Below, piece after piece: positions 7,294-16,895 of a stretch of DNA of 64,000 bases; within the stretch, counting starts at the first letter, position 1, and each line of letters starts with the position of its first letter. The stretch spans positions 4,216,001-4,280,000 of the forward strand of contig NZ_CP170094.1 in NCBI RefSeq assembly GCF_042180575.1, in the 5' to 3' direction. Source of the stretch: Bernardetia sp042180575. Lineage in GTDB: Bacteria; Bacteroidota; Bacteroidia; Cytophagales; Bernardetiaceae. The position numbers and the translations under genes are program-made. Under the pieces are notes generated by a model. It saw only the letters and a list, made by a program, of their open reading frames with translations. It did no database searches and was not told where the DNA came from.

Positions 7294-9006
7294 ATGAAAT
7301 TTATATTATTATTTTTTATTTTTCTTTACTTATCTATTTTTTCACTATTTGCTCAAGTTGATAGTTTAAAATTGATTTTAGAAAATGATTATATTCAAGA
7401 CACTACTAAAATAGATGTTTGGAATCAGCTTAGCGAAAAATTGCAATATACTGATGTCGCACAGGCTATGGTTTATGGAAAAAATGCTCTTCAGTTAGCA
7501 AAAAAAATAGAAAATACACGACGTATTATGCTATGTAATAATAGTTTAGGGATTATGTATGCTATACAAGGTGATTATCAAGAAGCATTACAATACCTTC
7601 TAAATGCAGAACAACTTGCTTATCAACTCCAAGAGTATGATAATCTTGCTCATATTTATAGTAATATTGCAGGTATTTATGCGAGAGAACAAGAATATTC
7701 AAAAGCTTTAAGCGTAGCAGAAAAAGCGTTAAAAATAGATATTAAACAGAATAATATATCTAATATAACAACTTCTTATGGTAATATTTCACGCCTCTAT
7801 AAATATCTAAAAGATTACTCTAAAGCATTAGAGTTTCAAGATAAATATTTAGAAATGCTAAAGCAAAATAATCAATTTACGCCCAAGACACTCTGTTATG
7901 CTTTTCAAAATATAGGAGATATATATCGTTTACAAGGTAAATATGATGAAAGTCTAGAATGGTTTGAGAAGGCAAAAAAGAACTGTCAAGAAACAGATAA
8001 TGTCATTAATGTAACAATTATAGGACTTAATCAAACACAAGTTTATGTAGAACAGAAAGAATATGAAAAAGCTATCACTAATGCTTCCAAAATACTTGAT
8101 TCTTTAGAAAAACACCCTTCTTTATTAGAGTTAGAAATGGCATATCAAGTCTTAGCTCAAGCTCATGAAGAAAGTGGAAATGAGAAAAAAGCTATTTTTT
8201 ATCATAAAAAATATGCACAAACAAGAGATTCTTTATTCAATCAAGAAAAAGAAAAAACGATACAAGAAATGCAGGTGCGTTTTCAGACCAAACTCAAAGA
8301 ACAAGACATACAAAATCTAACAGAAGAAAATAACTATCAAAAACAACTTACTTTTAGAGCCTACTGGGCAATTACGGGGCTTATTGCAGCTATTTTATTA
8401 CTTATTGCATTAGGTATTTCTTATAATAAAAGAAACAAACTAAAAGAAAAATTAGCAAAAAATGAAATTGAGCTTTTAGAACAACAAAAACAAAAAGGCA
8501 TTACTGAACAAGCAAAACTAAAGGCAGAACAAAAATTATTAGAACAAGAGCAAAAACGAATTTTGGTAGAGTTAGACCACAAACAAAGAGAACTAAGTTC
8601 GACAACAATGTATATTTATCAGAAAAATGAATTATTAGAAAACTTAAAAAATAAATTAGAAAAGCTAGAATCACAGTTACAAACAGAAGCTAAAAAAGAA
8701 GTAAAAAGCATAAGAAAAAGCCTACAAAGTAGCCAAAATATGGATGAAGACTGGGACAGGTTTAAACTTCACTTTGATGAGGTACATCCCAATTTTTTTA
8801 GTTGGATTGCTAAAAAATATTCCTCCCTTACACAGAATGACTCTAAACTTTGTGCATATATCAAAATGGGTTTGAGTAATAAAGAAATTGCCAGTCTTCT
8901 CAACGTAAATCCAAGAAGTATTCAAGTAGCAAAATATCGTTTGAAGAAAAAAATGAATCTTGAAACAGAAGACGATTTAACCAAAATTATTCAAGAAATA
9001 GCCTAA
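7294..9006 (+). CDS. TPR sensor-regulator with membrane helix and LuxR-type HTH
   Basis: 570 residues. A signal peptide (1-20, ending SLFAQ) is followed by about six TPR units (residues 40-330; YKYLKDYSKALEFQDKYLEML is one), so the repeats lie in the periplasm. A membrane helix (about 352-375) leads to a cytoplasmic Lys/Glu/Gln coiled coil (375-480). The C-terminus (about 505-570) is a LuxR-like helix-turn-helix: LSNKEIASLLNVNPRSIQVAKYRLKKK. This architecture is common in Bacteroidota and would carry a periplasmic or peptide signal straight to a DNA- or RNA-polymerase-binding domain without a kinase. Targets are unknown. Confidence 0.85.
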   Translation: MKFILLFFIFLYLSIFSLFAQVDSLKLILENDYIQDTTKIDVWNQLSEKLQYTDVAQAMVYGKNALQLAKKIENTRRIMLCNNSLGIMYAIQGDYQEALQYLLNAEQLAYQLQEYDNLAHIYSNIAGIYAREQEYSKALSVAEKALKIDIKQNNISNITTSYGNISRLYKYLKDYSKALEFQDKYLEMLKQNNQFTPKTLCYAFQNIGDIYRLQGKYDESLEWFEKAKKNCQETDNVINVTIIGLNQTQVYVEQKEYEKAITNASKILDSLEKHPSLLELEMAYQVLAQAHEESGNEKKAIFYHKKYAQTRDSLFNQEKEKTIQEMQVRFQTKLKEQDIQNLTEENNYQKQLTFRAYWAITGLIAAILLLIALGISYNKRNKLKEKLAKNEIELLEQQKQKGITEQAKLKAEQKLLEQEQKRILVELDHKQRELSSTTMYIYQKNELLENLKNKLEKLESQLQTEAKKEVKSIRKSLQSSQNMDEDWDRFKLHFDEVHPNFFSWIAKKYSSLTQNDSKLCAYIKMGLSNKEIASLLNVNPRSIQVAKYRLKKKMNLETEDDLTKIIQEIA

Positions 9007-9199
9007 TAAAAATCTTCTAAAACCTTGCTGTATCCTTTTTGTAGTGTCAAAAACGCACTTTTTTATGTAGTGTAGTGCTTTTGTAGTGCCTTGAAGTTAG
9101 CCTTTGAATCCTCTATGAACGTACTTTGTGATATCAATGTCCGACAAGCCTAAAGTTTATTTAGTTGGACAATTTTTGAATCATCAAATTTATATTCTT

Positions 9200-9754
9200 A
9201 TGTACACATCAAAGTTTTATTCCATCGCCTTACTTCTTCTTTTCTGTATAAGTGCTTGTAGTCCCTCAGCAGAAAACGAACAAAAAAAGTGGAAACATAA
9301 CACAGCTAATGTCAATGATTTAATGAAAGCATTTCCCACTTTTGCTAGTCTCTTAGAAGGAGATTTGAAGGAAGCACAAACCAAGTGGAGTGAAGCCGAA
9401 AAAATATCAGAAGCAGAACAAAAAGCTCAAAAAATGAGCGAAGCTAACGATATTATTTTTGGAGATTATATTTCTCAACTCTATTCAGCTAAAAGTAGAA
9501 TGGAAAAAGTAGAAGAGAAAAAGCAAAAAATACATTCCAAAAATCTTAGCAGTACGAAGGCAGAACAAGCTGAAGATGCTATCAAAAGTGCGAATGAAAA
9601 AGTAGCTAAAGCAAAGACAATTTTGTCTCAAAAAGTAGCTACCAAAACCGAAGCGCAAGAAGTAGTCAAAGAAGCAAATGCCGAACTGATTGCTGCCGTA
9701 GCTGCATTAGATAGGGCGCTTAAAAAGAAGAAAAAACGTAAGAAAAAATCTTAA
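9200..9754 (+). CDS. Lipoprotein with Lys/Ala-rich coiled coil
   Basis: I take the ATG at 9200 because it gives a clean lipoprotein signal (LLLLFCISAC, modified Cys at about residue 20). An upstream in-frame ATG at 9128 would place 24 polar residues before it. The mature part (about 165 residues) is a helical, Lys/Glu/Ala-rich coiled coil ending in a run of about 11 Lys/Arg residues. No family is recognised. A basic tail on a lipoprotein suggests contact with anionic envelope polymers (inference). The next gene starts 40 bp downstream on the same strand. Confidence 0.65.
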   Translation: MYTSKFYSIALLLLFCISACSPSAENEQKKWKHNTANVNDLMKAFPTFASLLEGDLKEAQTKWSEAEKISEAEQKAQKMSEANDIIFGDYISQLYSAKSRMEKVEEKKQKIHSKNLSSTKAEQAEDAIKSANEKVAKAKTILSQKVATKTEAQEVVKEANAELIAAVAALDRALKKKKKRKKKS

Positions 9755-9793
9755 TCTTTTGTTTACTCTTTAATTTCAAAACTAAAAATTTTC

Positions 9794-10381
9794 ATGAAAA
9801 TGACCCTATTTCTAAGACACAGTTTTTTTGTGTTGGTGTGTTTCCTTTGTTTACATACAATTTCACATGCACAGACTTCTAAGAGAATTTCAGTTGCTCT
9901 GCAAACAGAAAGTATTTCGCCTCCTATTATTCGCACCTTCCCTCTTCATTTAGGAGGAGAGGTAGGGCTTCTATTAAAGCAAACTGAAAAAACAAAATCT
10001 TTCAGAGAGTGGAATGCTTTTTTAGGTTTTTATCATCACAAGAGAGTTCAAAATGCTTTTTATTTAAGAGGAGATTATACACATCGTCTCAAAATCAAGT
10101 CTTCTTTTACTTTTGATATGATTGGAGGGCTTGGCTACATGCATACCTTTTATCCAAGTGAAGTCTATGAATTAAATTCTTCAACAGGAGAATTCGAAGA
10201 AATCACACAGACAGGAAAGGCTAGAGCCATTGCACAAGTAGGAATAGGTTTTTCATATATCAAGAACCCTAAAATTCAACCTTTTTTTAGAGTAGAAAGT
10301 GGTATCGAAACACCTTTTGCCAATGGGATTCCTTTTATTCTTCATTCTTTTATCAAAATAGGTACTCACATTAAACTTTAA
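9794..10381 (+). CDS. Exported small outer-membrane beta-barrel-like protein
   Basis: 195 residues with a signal peptide (hydrophobic 9-26, cleavage near SHAQ). The rest alternates polar and hydrophobic residues with many aromatic, Gly and Thr positions and ends in IGTHIKL, consistent with an 8-stranded barrel. No family name can be given. It lies 7 bp upstream of a serine hydrolase lipoprotein, so the two are probably co-transcribed and act in the same envelope process. Confidence 0.65.
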   Translation: MKMTLFLRHSFFVLVCFLCLHTISHAQTSKRISVALQTESISPPIIRTFPLHLGGEVGLLLKQTEKTKSFREWNAFLGFYHHKRVQNAFYLRGDYTHRLKIKSSFTFDMIGGLGYMHTFYPSEVYELNSSTGEFEEITQTGKARAIAQVGIGFSYIKNPKIQPFFRVESGIETPFANGIPFILHSFIKIGTHIKL

Positions 10382-10388
10382 TATTCTA

Positions 10389-11567
10389 ATGAAAAAAATA
10401 ATTTATTTTATAGCACTAACACTCTTAATATTTTTAAGTAGTTGTGAAAAAAATGAAGTCTTGCCTCCAGAAACATACTCTTGTCAATTTGATTTTCAAG
10501 ATTCTAGTTCTTTACATATAAAGGCTGCCAAATATCAACAAATATTAGATGAAGGTAGAAAAAATGGAATCATTGGAGCTTCTCTTCTTGTAAAAGATAA
10601 AGATGGAGTTTGGGTAGGTGCAAGTGGAAAAGCTGATATTGCATCAAAAGTAGATGTAATGCCTTGCAATCGTTTTTTGATAGCCAGTATTAGCAAAACT
10701 TTTACAGCAACAGCCATATTTGCGTATGTAGATAAGGGGATTTTGAGCATAGAAGACCCTGTCAGTAAATGGATAGATGAAGATATTATTTCCAAATTAG
10801 AAAATGCAGATAAAGCATCTATCAAACATTTATTAAACCATACAAGTGGACTTGCCGACTACTTTAGTACACAATATGAGTTAGATAGAATCAATACAAT
10901 TCATAATAATTGGAAACAAGAAGACATACTAAAATATGCTTATAACAAACCTGCTACTAATGCAGTAGGCGAAACGTATTATTATGCTAATTCTAATTAT
11001 CTTTTATTAGGAATGATACTTGAAAAAGCATCAGGCTTGAAACTAGAGCAAGTTTATGAGCAAGAAATCTTTACTCCTCTAAATCTGACAAGTGCTTATT
11101 ATGATACTGATAACCCTTTACCAAAAGACGTAGTAAAAGGCTATGTAGATTTTTATGGCGATGGAAAGTATGTAGAAAGTGAGTTTTTGTATAAAGATGA
11201 ACTCAATACAGCAGATGGCGGTATTGCTATAAATGCTTATGACTTAGGTGTTTTCTTTGAAGGTTTGATGAAAGGTAATTTAATTTCGACTGAATCTTTA
11301 GAACAGATGACCAACTGGGCAAACCTACCTAGTGATTGGGTAGATGAAGACTTTGGGCATTTTCAAAATGGTTTGGGTTTAGAGTACAACCGTACCCCTT
11401 ACGGCAATTCCGTAGGGCATACAGGAGGTATAGATGGATTTCTTAGTATTGCTCAATATTTCCCAGAAGAAGATGTTACTTTTATTCTTTTGGTAAATAG
11501 TGGTTCGTATGAAAATGCAGAACGATTATTTATTTATAATGAAACCTTAAAAGCCATTTTTGAATAG
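10389..11567 (+). CDS. Class-C beta-lactamase-like serine hydrolase lipoprotein
   Basis: 392 residues with a lipoprotein signal (SSC, Cys19). The catalytic motifs of the beta-lactamase/DD-peptidase family are in order: SISK (Ser100, Lys103), YAN (Tyr199, Asn201) and, near the C-terminus, GHTGG. Ser100 is the acylated nucleophile. Relatives include D-Ala-D-Ala carboxypeptidases, esterases and AmpC. In an anchored envelope form a peptide or ester hydrolase is more likely than a true beta-lactamase. It is followed by a second, divergent member of the same family, so local duplication or shared substrate is possible. Confidence 0.85.
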   Translation: MKKIIYFIALTLLIFLSSCEKNEVLPPETYSCQFDFQDSSSLHIKAAKYQQILDEGRKNGIIGASLLVKDKDGVWVGASGKADIASKVDVMPCNRFLIASISKTFTATAIFAYVDKGILSIEDPVSKWIDEDIISKLENADKASIKHLLNHTSGLADYFSTQYELDRINTIHNNWKQEDILKYAYNKPATNAVGETYYYANSNYLLLGMILEKASGLKLEQVYEQEIFTPLNLTSAYYDTDNPLPKDVVKGYVDFYGDGKYVESEFLYKDELNTADGGIAINAYDLGVFFEGLMKGNLISTESLEQMTNWANLPSDWVDEDFGHFQNGLGLEYNRTPYGNSVGHTGGIDGFLSIAQYFPEEDVTFILLVNSGSYENAERLFIYNETLKAIFE

Positions 11568-11609
11568 TTTTATAAACCCTAAGACAGTGTTTAACAAGTT
11601 TTGCATTAT

Positions 11610-11647
11610 TTTTTTGTGTTCAACTCTAAGTAGTTGAACACAAAAAA
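11610..11647. repeat. 16-bp perfect inverted repeat between hydrolase genes
   Basis: TTTTTTGTGTTCAACT (11610-11625) and its exact complement (11632-11647) around a 6-nt loop. T runs are at the 5' side and A runs at the 3' side on both strands, so it lacks a U-tract after the stem. Confidence 0.6.
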
Positions 11648-11728
11648 TAAACATTAAATAACTTTTATTACACGGTGCAAAATATTTTTTGATATATTTT
11701 CTTTCATTTTTTACTAAAAAAATACTTT

Positions 11729-13237
11729 ATGAAAAAGCTACTTTTTATTACGTTGATACTTCTAACTTCTTGTACGACTACGGTACAAACAATAAAATCA
11801 GGTACTAGAAACACCAATACTCCAGAAGACTTTGGTTTTAGTTCTGATGTATTTGTCCAAATGATACAGACAATAAAAAAGGAAAAGTTAAATGTAAATA
11901 GTATTTTGATTACTAAAGATGGACAAACTGTCTTGAATGCTAATTTTTATCCTCAAAAACCTAGTTATCTACATGATGTTGCTTCGGTAAGCAAAAGTAT
12001 TACCTCTCTCATGATAGGTGTTGCAATAGATGAAGGACATATCCAAAGTGAAAAGCAAAATATAGTAGATTTTTTTCCAAAAGATGCTCATTTATTTGAA
12101 AATATATCTGCAAAACAGATTACTATAGAACAGCTTTTAACCATGTCTTCAAGCATTTGCTCAGATTTCAGACAGGGAGAAACGCTAAGAGAAAAAATGA
12201 AAACCAAAGATGAACCACTTAAAGAAGCACTCGCAAATTTGAGTAGCTCACAGAATGAGAAGTTCGTTTATTGTTCTGTTGGCGTACAAATACTTTCAAT
12301 GATTATATCAAAAGCAACAGGAATGACACTGGAAGAATATACTATTAAAAAGTTATTCAAACCTTTAAACATAACTGATTATAGATTTGCAACAGACCAA
12401 AATGGAGATACAAATGCTTCTGGAGATATATTTCTGACAGCAGAATCGCTCAATAAAATAGGAGTATTAATTTTAAATGAAGGAAAATATAATGGAAAGC
12501 AAGTTATTTCTAAAGATTGGATACAAAAATCTACATCTCCTCAAATAAAATTAAGTCAAGAAGAATTGTATGGTTTTTTGTGGTGGTTGAGAGAAGATTT
12601 GGGAGGACTTATAGAAGGACAGGGAAGAGGAGGACAACGCCTTATTATCCTACCAAAGAAAAAATTGGTAGTAGTTATGTTTGGAACAGGGTTTTCTAAT
12701 GATAAAGTAGGAGGGTACATAGCCAAGGCTTTAAAATCAGATACCAAAATACCAAACAATCCAAAAGGGTATACGTCTTTAAAAGAAGAACTCAAAAGTA
12801 TTCAAAAACCATATAATTTACTTACTCCCAAACCTATTCCTGCACTAGCTAACGAGGTGTATGGAAAGAAATATATTTTTCAAAAAAACGAAGCTGGACT
12901 TACTCATTTTATATTGAACAGTAAAGAAAATGCACTAAATCAATTTACTATCGCTTTAAAGACAGATAATGGGAAAATTGAAACAAGAGAAATTCCTCTA
13001 GCCATAGATGGAACATATAAAGTATCAAAAGCTACTCGTTTTCAGACCTTTATGGCAGCACGTGCATTATGGACAGATGAAAAGTCTATTTTTATAGATT
13101 ACAATGAGTTTTCGAATGCACATAAATATAATATCAACATACGTTTTGATGAAAATAAGGCTATTTTCTCTATCCAAGATGAGGCAGACTATGGCGAACC
13201 CACAACCATATCAGCTAAAAGAGAAACCCTCAATTAA
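11729..13237 (+). CDS. Serine hydrolase lipoprotein (beta-lactamase family)
   Basis: 502 residues with a lipobox LTSC (Cys15). SVSK (Ser86, Lys89) and YCS (Tyr181, Ser183) correspond to the first two family motifs; a Gly-rich GQGRGGQ replaces the usual HTG/KTG triad. The hydrolase domain spans about 30-350. The roughly 150-residue C-terminal part is a beta-rich accessory domain of unknown function. The N-terminal PEDFGFSSD start of the domain is typical of the 6-aminohexanoate-dimer-hydrolase/EstB branch. Substrate unknown; envelope location expected. Sequence similarity to the preceding hydrolase is low outside the motifs. Confidence 0.8.
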   Translation: MKKLLFITLILLTSCTTTVQTIKSGTRNTNTPEDFGFSSDVFVQMIQTIKKEKLNVNSILITKDGQTVLNANFYPQKPSYLHDVASVSKSITSLMIGVAIDEGHIQSEKQNIVDFFPKDAHLFENISAKQITIEQLLTMSSSICSDFRQGETLREKMKTKDEPLKEALANLSSSQNEKFVYCSVGVQILSMIISKATGMTLEEYTIKKLFKPLNITDYRFATDQNGDTNASGDIFLTAESLNKIGVLILNEGKYNGKQVISKDWIQKSTSPQIKLSQEELYGFLWWLREDLGGLIEGQGRGGQRLIILPKKKLVVVMFGTGFSNDKVGGYIAKALKSDTKIPNNPKGYTSLKEELKSIQKPYNLLTPKPIPALANEVYGKKYIFQKNEAGLTHFILNSKENALNQFTIALKTDNGKIETREIPLAIDGTYKVSKATRFQTFMAARALWTDEKSIFIDYNEFSNAHKYNINIRFDENKAIFSIQDEADYGEPTTISAKRETLN

Positions 13238-13244
13238 TCATTGA

Positions 13245-13370
13245 CACATCGAAGAAGTAGAATGGGCAAAGACTTATTCCACACATGATACTGTTTTGTT
13301 AGATAACACTCAAAAAATCAATCCTAATCAAATTATCTATTCGTGCTACTTTTCAAAAACAAACAAATAA
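13245..13370 (+). pseudogene. Possible decayed gene remnant (41 codons, no start)
   Basis: An open frame without a start codon reads HIEEVEWAKTYSTH and continues to a TAA at 13368. Its amino-acid make-up (charged, Trp, no long runs) looks coding, unlike ordinary spacer. It probably is the 3' end of a lost gene between the hydrolase and the next exported protein. The evidence is weak. Confidence 0.3.
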
Positions 13371-13391
13371 TTTTTACAAAAAACAAAAAAT

Positions 13392-13928
13392 ATGAAAACG
13401 ACATTCACACTTATTGCATTTTTTATTTTGAGCCTTTCATTTGCCCAAAATGACACCAAAAAAACAGACTCTACCTCTCACATTTCTGTCAAAGACTTAA
13501 CTTTTATGATAGGAACTTGGGAAGGAGAGGGTTGGATTATGAAAAGTAAAACAAAACAAGAGTTTATACAAAAAGAAACCATACGCCCTAGTCTTGATAG
13601 TACCATCTTAATTATAGATGGGTTAGGACATGATAAAAAAGATACTACAAAAATTATTCATGAAGCATTTGGTGTAATTTCTCTTAATGCTGAATCAAAA
13701 TTGATAGAAATGCTTTCCTTCTCTAAAGCCAATGGAAAAATGGAAACACCCATCCTATTTTTAGGGGAAGGCAAATTACAGTGGTCTTTTAAAGATGAGA
13801 GAGGAGGAACTATCAGATTTTCCGAAGATTTTTCCGAAGATGGGCTATGGGTAGAAAAAGGTGAATATTCTTTTGATGGGAAAAACTGGTTTAATTTTTT
13901 TGAAATGAAACTCAACCGAGTGGAATAA
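13392..13928 (+). CDS. Exported lipocalin-like protein (DUF1579-like)
   Basis: 178 residues with a signal peptide ending SLSFAQ (about residue 19). The mature part begins with the DLTFMIGTWEGEG motif, which marks the first strand of small lipocalin/nitrobindin-like barrels (DUF1579 and relatives). The remainder is beta-rich, ending FFEMKLNRVE. Ligand and role are unknown; this group is often encoded beside small stress or transport proteins. The assignment to DUF1579 rests on the WEGEG motif and size only. Confidence 0.55.
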   Translation: MKTTFTLIAFFILSLSFAQNDTKKTDSTSHISVKDLTFMIGTWEGEGWIMKSKTKQEFIQKETIRPSLDSTILIIDGLGHDKKDTTKIIHEAFGVISLNAESKLIEMLSFSKANGKMETPILFLGEGKLQWSFKDERGGTIRFSEDFSEDGLWVEKGEYSFDGKNWFNFFEMKLNRVE

Positions 13929-13931
13929 AAA

Positions 13932-14051
13932 ATGATAATGGGGGGACAGAATTATAAATCTACCTATCAATCTAGCAATATTTTAGTAAAAAGAGGAACA
14001 GAATGGAAGGCTGTGCTTTCACACGTTTCTGGGATAAAAAATAACTTATAA
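13932..14051 (+). pseudogene. C-terminal remnant of a SnoaL/DUF4440-type gene
   Basis: An ATG-started 39-codon frame contains ILVKRGTEWKAVLSHVSGIK. This resembles the last strands of DUF4440/NTF2-like proteins (pattern ...vKrdGkWklv.sHvS..). The first three quarters of such a domain are absent, so I read it as the tail of a degraded gene. It begins 3 bp after the preceding stop. Confidence 0.4.
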
Positions 14052-14055
14052 AATT

Positions 14056-14955
14056 ATGCTCAAATATTTTTTCTTAATCACTTTTTATTTGTTTTTACAA
14101 GTTCATACATACGGACAAGAAGCAAATAACACTCAAAAAAAATCAGCCCTTTTGTTAGGAATGTATCACTTTGATAATCCAAATAGAGATACATATAATA
14201 TGAAAGTGGATGATTATCTCTCAGTAAAAAGACAAAATCAAATACAAGAAGTAGCCGATAGTTTAGAAAACTACAAACCTACTAAAATTATGGTTGAAGC
14301 TCTTCCTTCCCAACAAGCTACTTTAGACAGTTTGTATGAGCTTTATTTACAAGACAAAATTACTTTGGATGATATAAAAAATGGAAAAAATGAAATATAT
14401 CAACTTGGTTTTAGACTTGGTAAAAAACTGGGAGGAATACCTATTAAGGCTATTGATCATAATGGAAATTGGTTAGCTCCCTATGCTGATTTTATTGCTG
14501 ATACATTATCTTTAGAATATTATCAAAAAGATTATGCTGAAAAAGCTGCTCAAAATAAAAAACAACAAGAGGCATTTTTATTAAATACTGTAAGGCAGAA
14601 TTTGATATATCTCAATCAGTGGGAACAGATTTTAGAAAATCATACCTATTATAACAATATTGCTGTTCAAGTAAAAGATACAGCTACTATTATGTTTGGT
14701 TATCAAGAACAAGAACAAGAAATTGAGGGTGTGCCTTATTTGATGCGTTCTTTTGATTTTAATAATATCGGAGTCGAACTTGTCACAGAATGGTATAAAC
14801 GTAATTTGTTTATTTATAGAAATATTTTGGAAAATACGGAAGAAAATGAACAAGTACTTATCATTTTTGGAAGTGGACATATTCGTTACTTGCAACAAAT
14901 GCTAGAAGATAATACTGAGTTTGAAGTAGTAGATGTAAACCAATTTTTGAAGTAG
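14056..14955 (+). CDS. Exported DUF5694-type protein
   Basis: 299 residues with a signal peptide (1-21, HTYGQ). The mature N-terminus has LLLGMYHFDNPNRD and then KPTKIMVEALPS, the conserved features of DUF5694, which is distantly related to the TraB/GumN (haem-binding uptake/Tiki) fold; the C-terminal IIFGSGHIRYLQQML is the matching second motif. Family members are secreted or periplasmic and have no proven reaction; metalloprotease-like activity has been proposed for the wider TraB/Tiki fold. It is followed by a barrel protein and an S41 protease at very short spacing, which suggests one operon. Confidence 0.7.
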   Translation: MLKYFFLITFYLFLQVHTYGQEANNTQKKSALLLGMYHFDNPNRDTYNMKVDDYLSVKRQNQIQEVADSLENYKPTKIMVEALPSQQATLDSLYELYLQDKITLDDIKNGKNEIYQLGFRLGKKLGGIPIKAIDHNGNWLAPYADFIADTLSLEYYQKDYAEKAAQNKKQQEAFLLNTVRQNLIYLNQWEQILENHTYYNNIAVQVKDTATIMFGYQEQEQEIEGVPYLMRSFDFNNIGVELVTEWYKRNLFIYRNILENTEENEQVLIIFGSGHIRYLQQMLEDNTEFEVVDVNQFLK

Positions 14956-15006
14956 AAAGACATGAAGATATTTTTAGCAACATTCAGAGGTAAAAAAAAG
15001 GACATC

Positions 15007-15801
15007 ATGAGAGTCTTACTTCAAACTATTATATTTCTACTATTTAGTAGTAGTCTTTCGTTCGGACAAAATGACTCTAAAAACTATTCAGTAGGAATAA
15101 AGGCAGGTATTGATTTTATCAAAAATAAAGATTTGGCTGCTTCCCCTTTAGTCTATTCTGGTTTTGGATTGCCTGTTGGTTTTTCTTTTTCTCGTCAAAG
15201 CTCAAAGACATTTCATTATTTGGAAAGTAATCTTATTCTTCCTGCTATTACAAATAATTACCCGATTACATCAGATGTTAATACTTCTTTAGAAAACTGG
15301 ACAAAAGTAGATTTTAATTATCATTTTTTATATCACTTAAATAAATACCAAACCCCAAAAACTAAATTTTATGTAGGAACATCTCTACAAACAACATATT
15401 TTGAAAGAAATTATGACTTCTTAGATGGACAAAACTGGGAGTTTCTTTCTTCACTCAATGTCAAGGCAATGACACAATTTAATTTATTTCCTAATCAAGA
15501 ATTAAGGCTTCAAATAGCTTTACCTCTTTTGGCTTTCATTCATCGAAAAACAGAAATTACATTAGATGAAAATTTATTGGAAGATTTTTATGAAGGAAAT
15601 TTTTTACTAAAATATGGAAAATTCAAACCTGTTTTTTCAGAATGGCAGAGTATCAACTGGAATATTTCTAATCGTTTCAAATTAAATAAAAAAATAATTC
15701 TGTCTGTGGAAGCAAATACAAATTACTATCAAATAAGCTTTCCTAGACAAGTCAAAAACCGAAGTACAACTATATTATGTGGAATAGAATATCAATTTTA
15801 A
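15007..15801 (+). CDS. Exported outer-membrane beta-barrel protein
   Basis: From the ATG at 15007 the protein has 264 residues and starts with a clean signal peptide (MRVLLQTIIFLLFSSSLSFGQ). An in-frame ATG at 14962 would add 15 basic residues before it, so I prefer the internal start. The body shows alternating hydrophobic/polar strands with many Tyr, Asn and Phe, ending in IEYQF with a terminal Phe as expected for BamA recognition of a barrel. No family assigned. Its last 25 bases overlap the start of the S41 peptidase gene. Confidence 0.65.
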   Translation: MRVLLQTIIFLLFSSSLSFGQNDSKNYSVGIKAGIDFIKNKDLAASPLVYSGFGLPVGFSFSRQSSKTFHYLESNLILPAITNNYPITSDVNTSLENWTKVDFNYHFLYHLNKYQTPKTKFYVGTSLQTTYFERNYDFLDGQNWEFLSSLNVKAMTQFNLFPNQELRLQIALPLLAFIHRKTEITLDENLLEDFYEGNFLLKYGKFKPVFSEWQSINWNISNRFKLNKKIILSVEANTNYYQISFPRQVKNRSTTILCGIEYQF

Positions 15802-16793
15802 AGGTTTTTCGTGGTTTTATGTGGGTTTTATTTGGCTCACTAGGTTTGATAAGTTGTATTGATTCTGCACCATCACCGACAGATAAAAAGGCTGTTTTTG
15901 ATGAGCTTTGGCAAAGTGTAGAGCTTTATGCTGCTAATTTGGACAATCGTGGTGTAAACTGGGATAGTATCTATACAATTTATTCTTCTCAAGTAAATAA
16001 TTCAATTACAGATGAGGAGTTTTTTGAAGTGTGTAAACAAACACTTTTTTCTATTCAAGACCCACATATCACACTTATTTCTCCTTCAAAAGAATTTTAT
16101 ACTTTAGATAATTTGGGCTATGAATCAAACATAGATTTACAAACCACTCAAACGCTTTATCTTTCTAATTTGATAACGGATTCTAATCAAATTTTTTCGG
16201 CAGATATAAAAAATAGAGAAAACATTGCTTATCTCTATATTTCTAATTTTAAAGGAGATAAAAACAGTAATTTACCTACCATTTTTGGAAAATACATAGA
16301 AAGTATTTCAGAAAAAGACGGCTTAATCATTGATTTGAGAGGAAATGATGGTGGAAATGCTATCATTGCAGGAAAATTACTTGGTATGCTTACTTCTGAA
16401 AGCCAAATTTGGCATATCACACAAAACAAAATCTCTGAAACAGAGCTAGATGAGCCTTATACGTGGTATATTGAGCCTAATGAAAAAACAAACTTTTTAA
16501 AGCCTGTGGTTGTCTTGACAAGTCGTTTTAGTATTAGTGCTGCTGAACGCTTTGTAATGGGAGCAAGAAATTTGAATCAAGTTTGGGTGGTTGGAGATAC
16601 TACGGCTGGCTCGCAGGGTTCTGTAATGGGAAGAGAAATGCTCAATGGTTGGAAATATACGCTTACTTTTGAAAAATGCTTTGACAAAGATGGAATTAAT
16701 TATGATGGCATGGGGATTCCTCCAGATATTTATGTAACACAAAATGACTTTGTAGGTGATGAGATTTTAGAAAGAGCTTTAGAGCTATTTTGA
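15777..16793 (+). CDS. S41-family (C-terminal processing-like) serine peptidase
   Basis: 338 residues. An N-terminal hydrophobic stretch ends in a lipobox-like LISC (Cys27). A short helical N-domain is followed by the S41 core: DGLIIDLRGNDGG (181-193), and SRFSISAAERF with the nucleophile Ser254, then GDTTAGSQG. There is no PDZ domain, as in the tricorn/IRBP-like subset. It would cut exported proteins or peptides in the periplasm. The first ATG overlaps the preceding barrel gene by 25 bp; an in-frame ATG at 15819 would shorten the signal and remove the overlap. Either way translation is probably coupled. Confidence 0.85.
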   Translation: MWNRISILKVFRGFMWVLFGSLGLISCIDSAPSPTDKKAVFDELWQSVELYAANLDNRGVNWDSIYTIYSSQVNNSITDEEFFEVCKQTLFSIQDPHITLISPSKEFYTLDNLGYESNIDLQTTQTLYLSNLITDSNQIFSADIKNRENIAYLYISNFKGDKNSNLPTIFGKYIESISEKDGLIIDLRGNDGGNAIIAGKLLGMLTSESQIWHITQNKISETELDEPYTWYIEPNEKTNFLKPVVVLTSRFSISAAERFVMGARNLNQVWVVGDTTAGSQGSVMGREMLNGWKYTLTFEKCFDKDGINYDGMGIPPDIYVTQNDFVGDEILERALELF

Positions 16794-16895
16794 AAAACTA
16801 TAAAATATCTCCGATTTTTGCGTTTATATTAAACCTTTTTACTTTTCCAGTATCTAAAGTAAAAATAATTCAAGCACAACTAATTTACTTACTCA

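Noticed and set aside
10389..13237. The two serine hydrolases as beta-lactamases regulated by the blaI-blaR1 pair
   Set aside because: Their upstream regions lack the AACTAA-N4-TTAGTT dyad and the BlaR1-like protein has no penicillin-binding sensor, so the link is unsupported.
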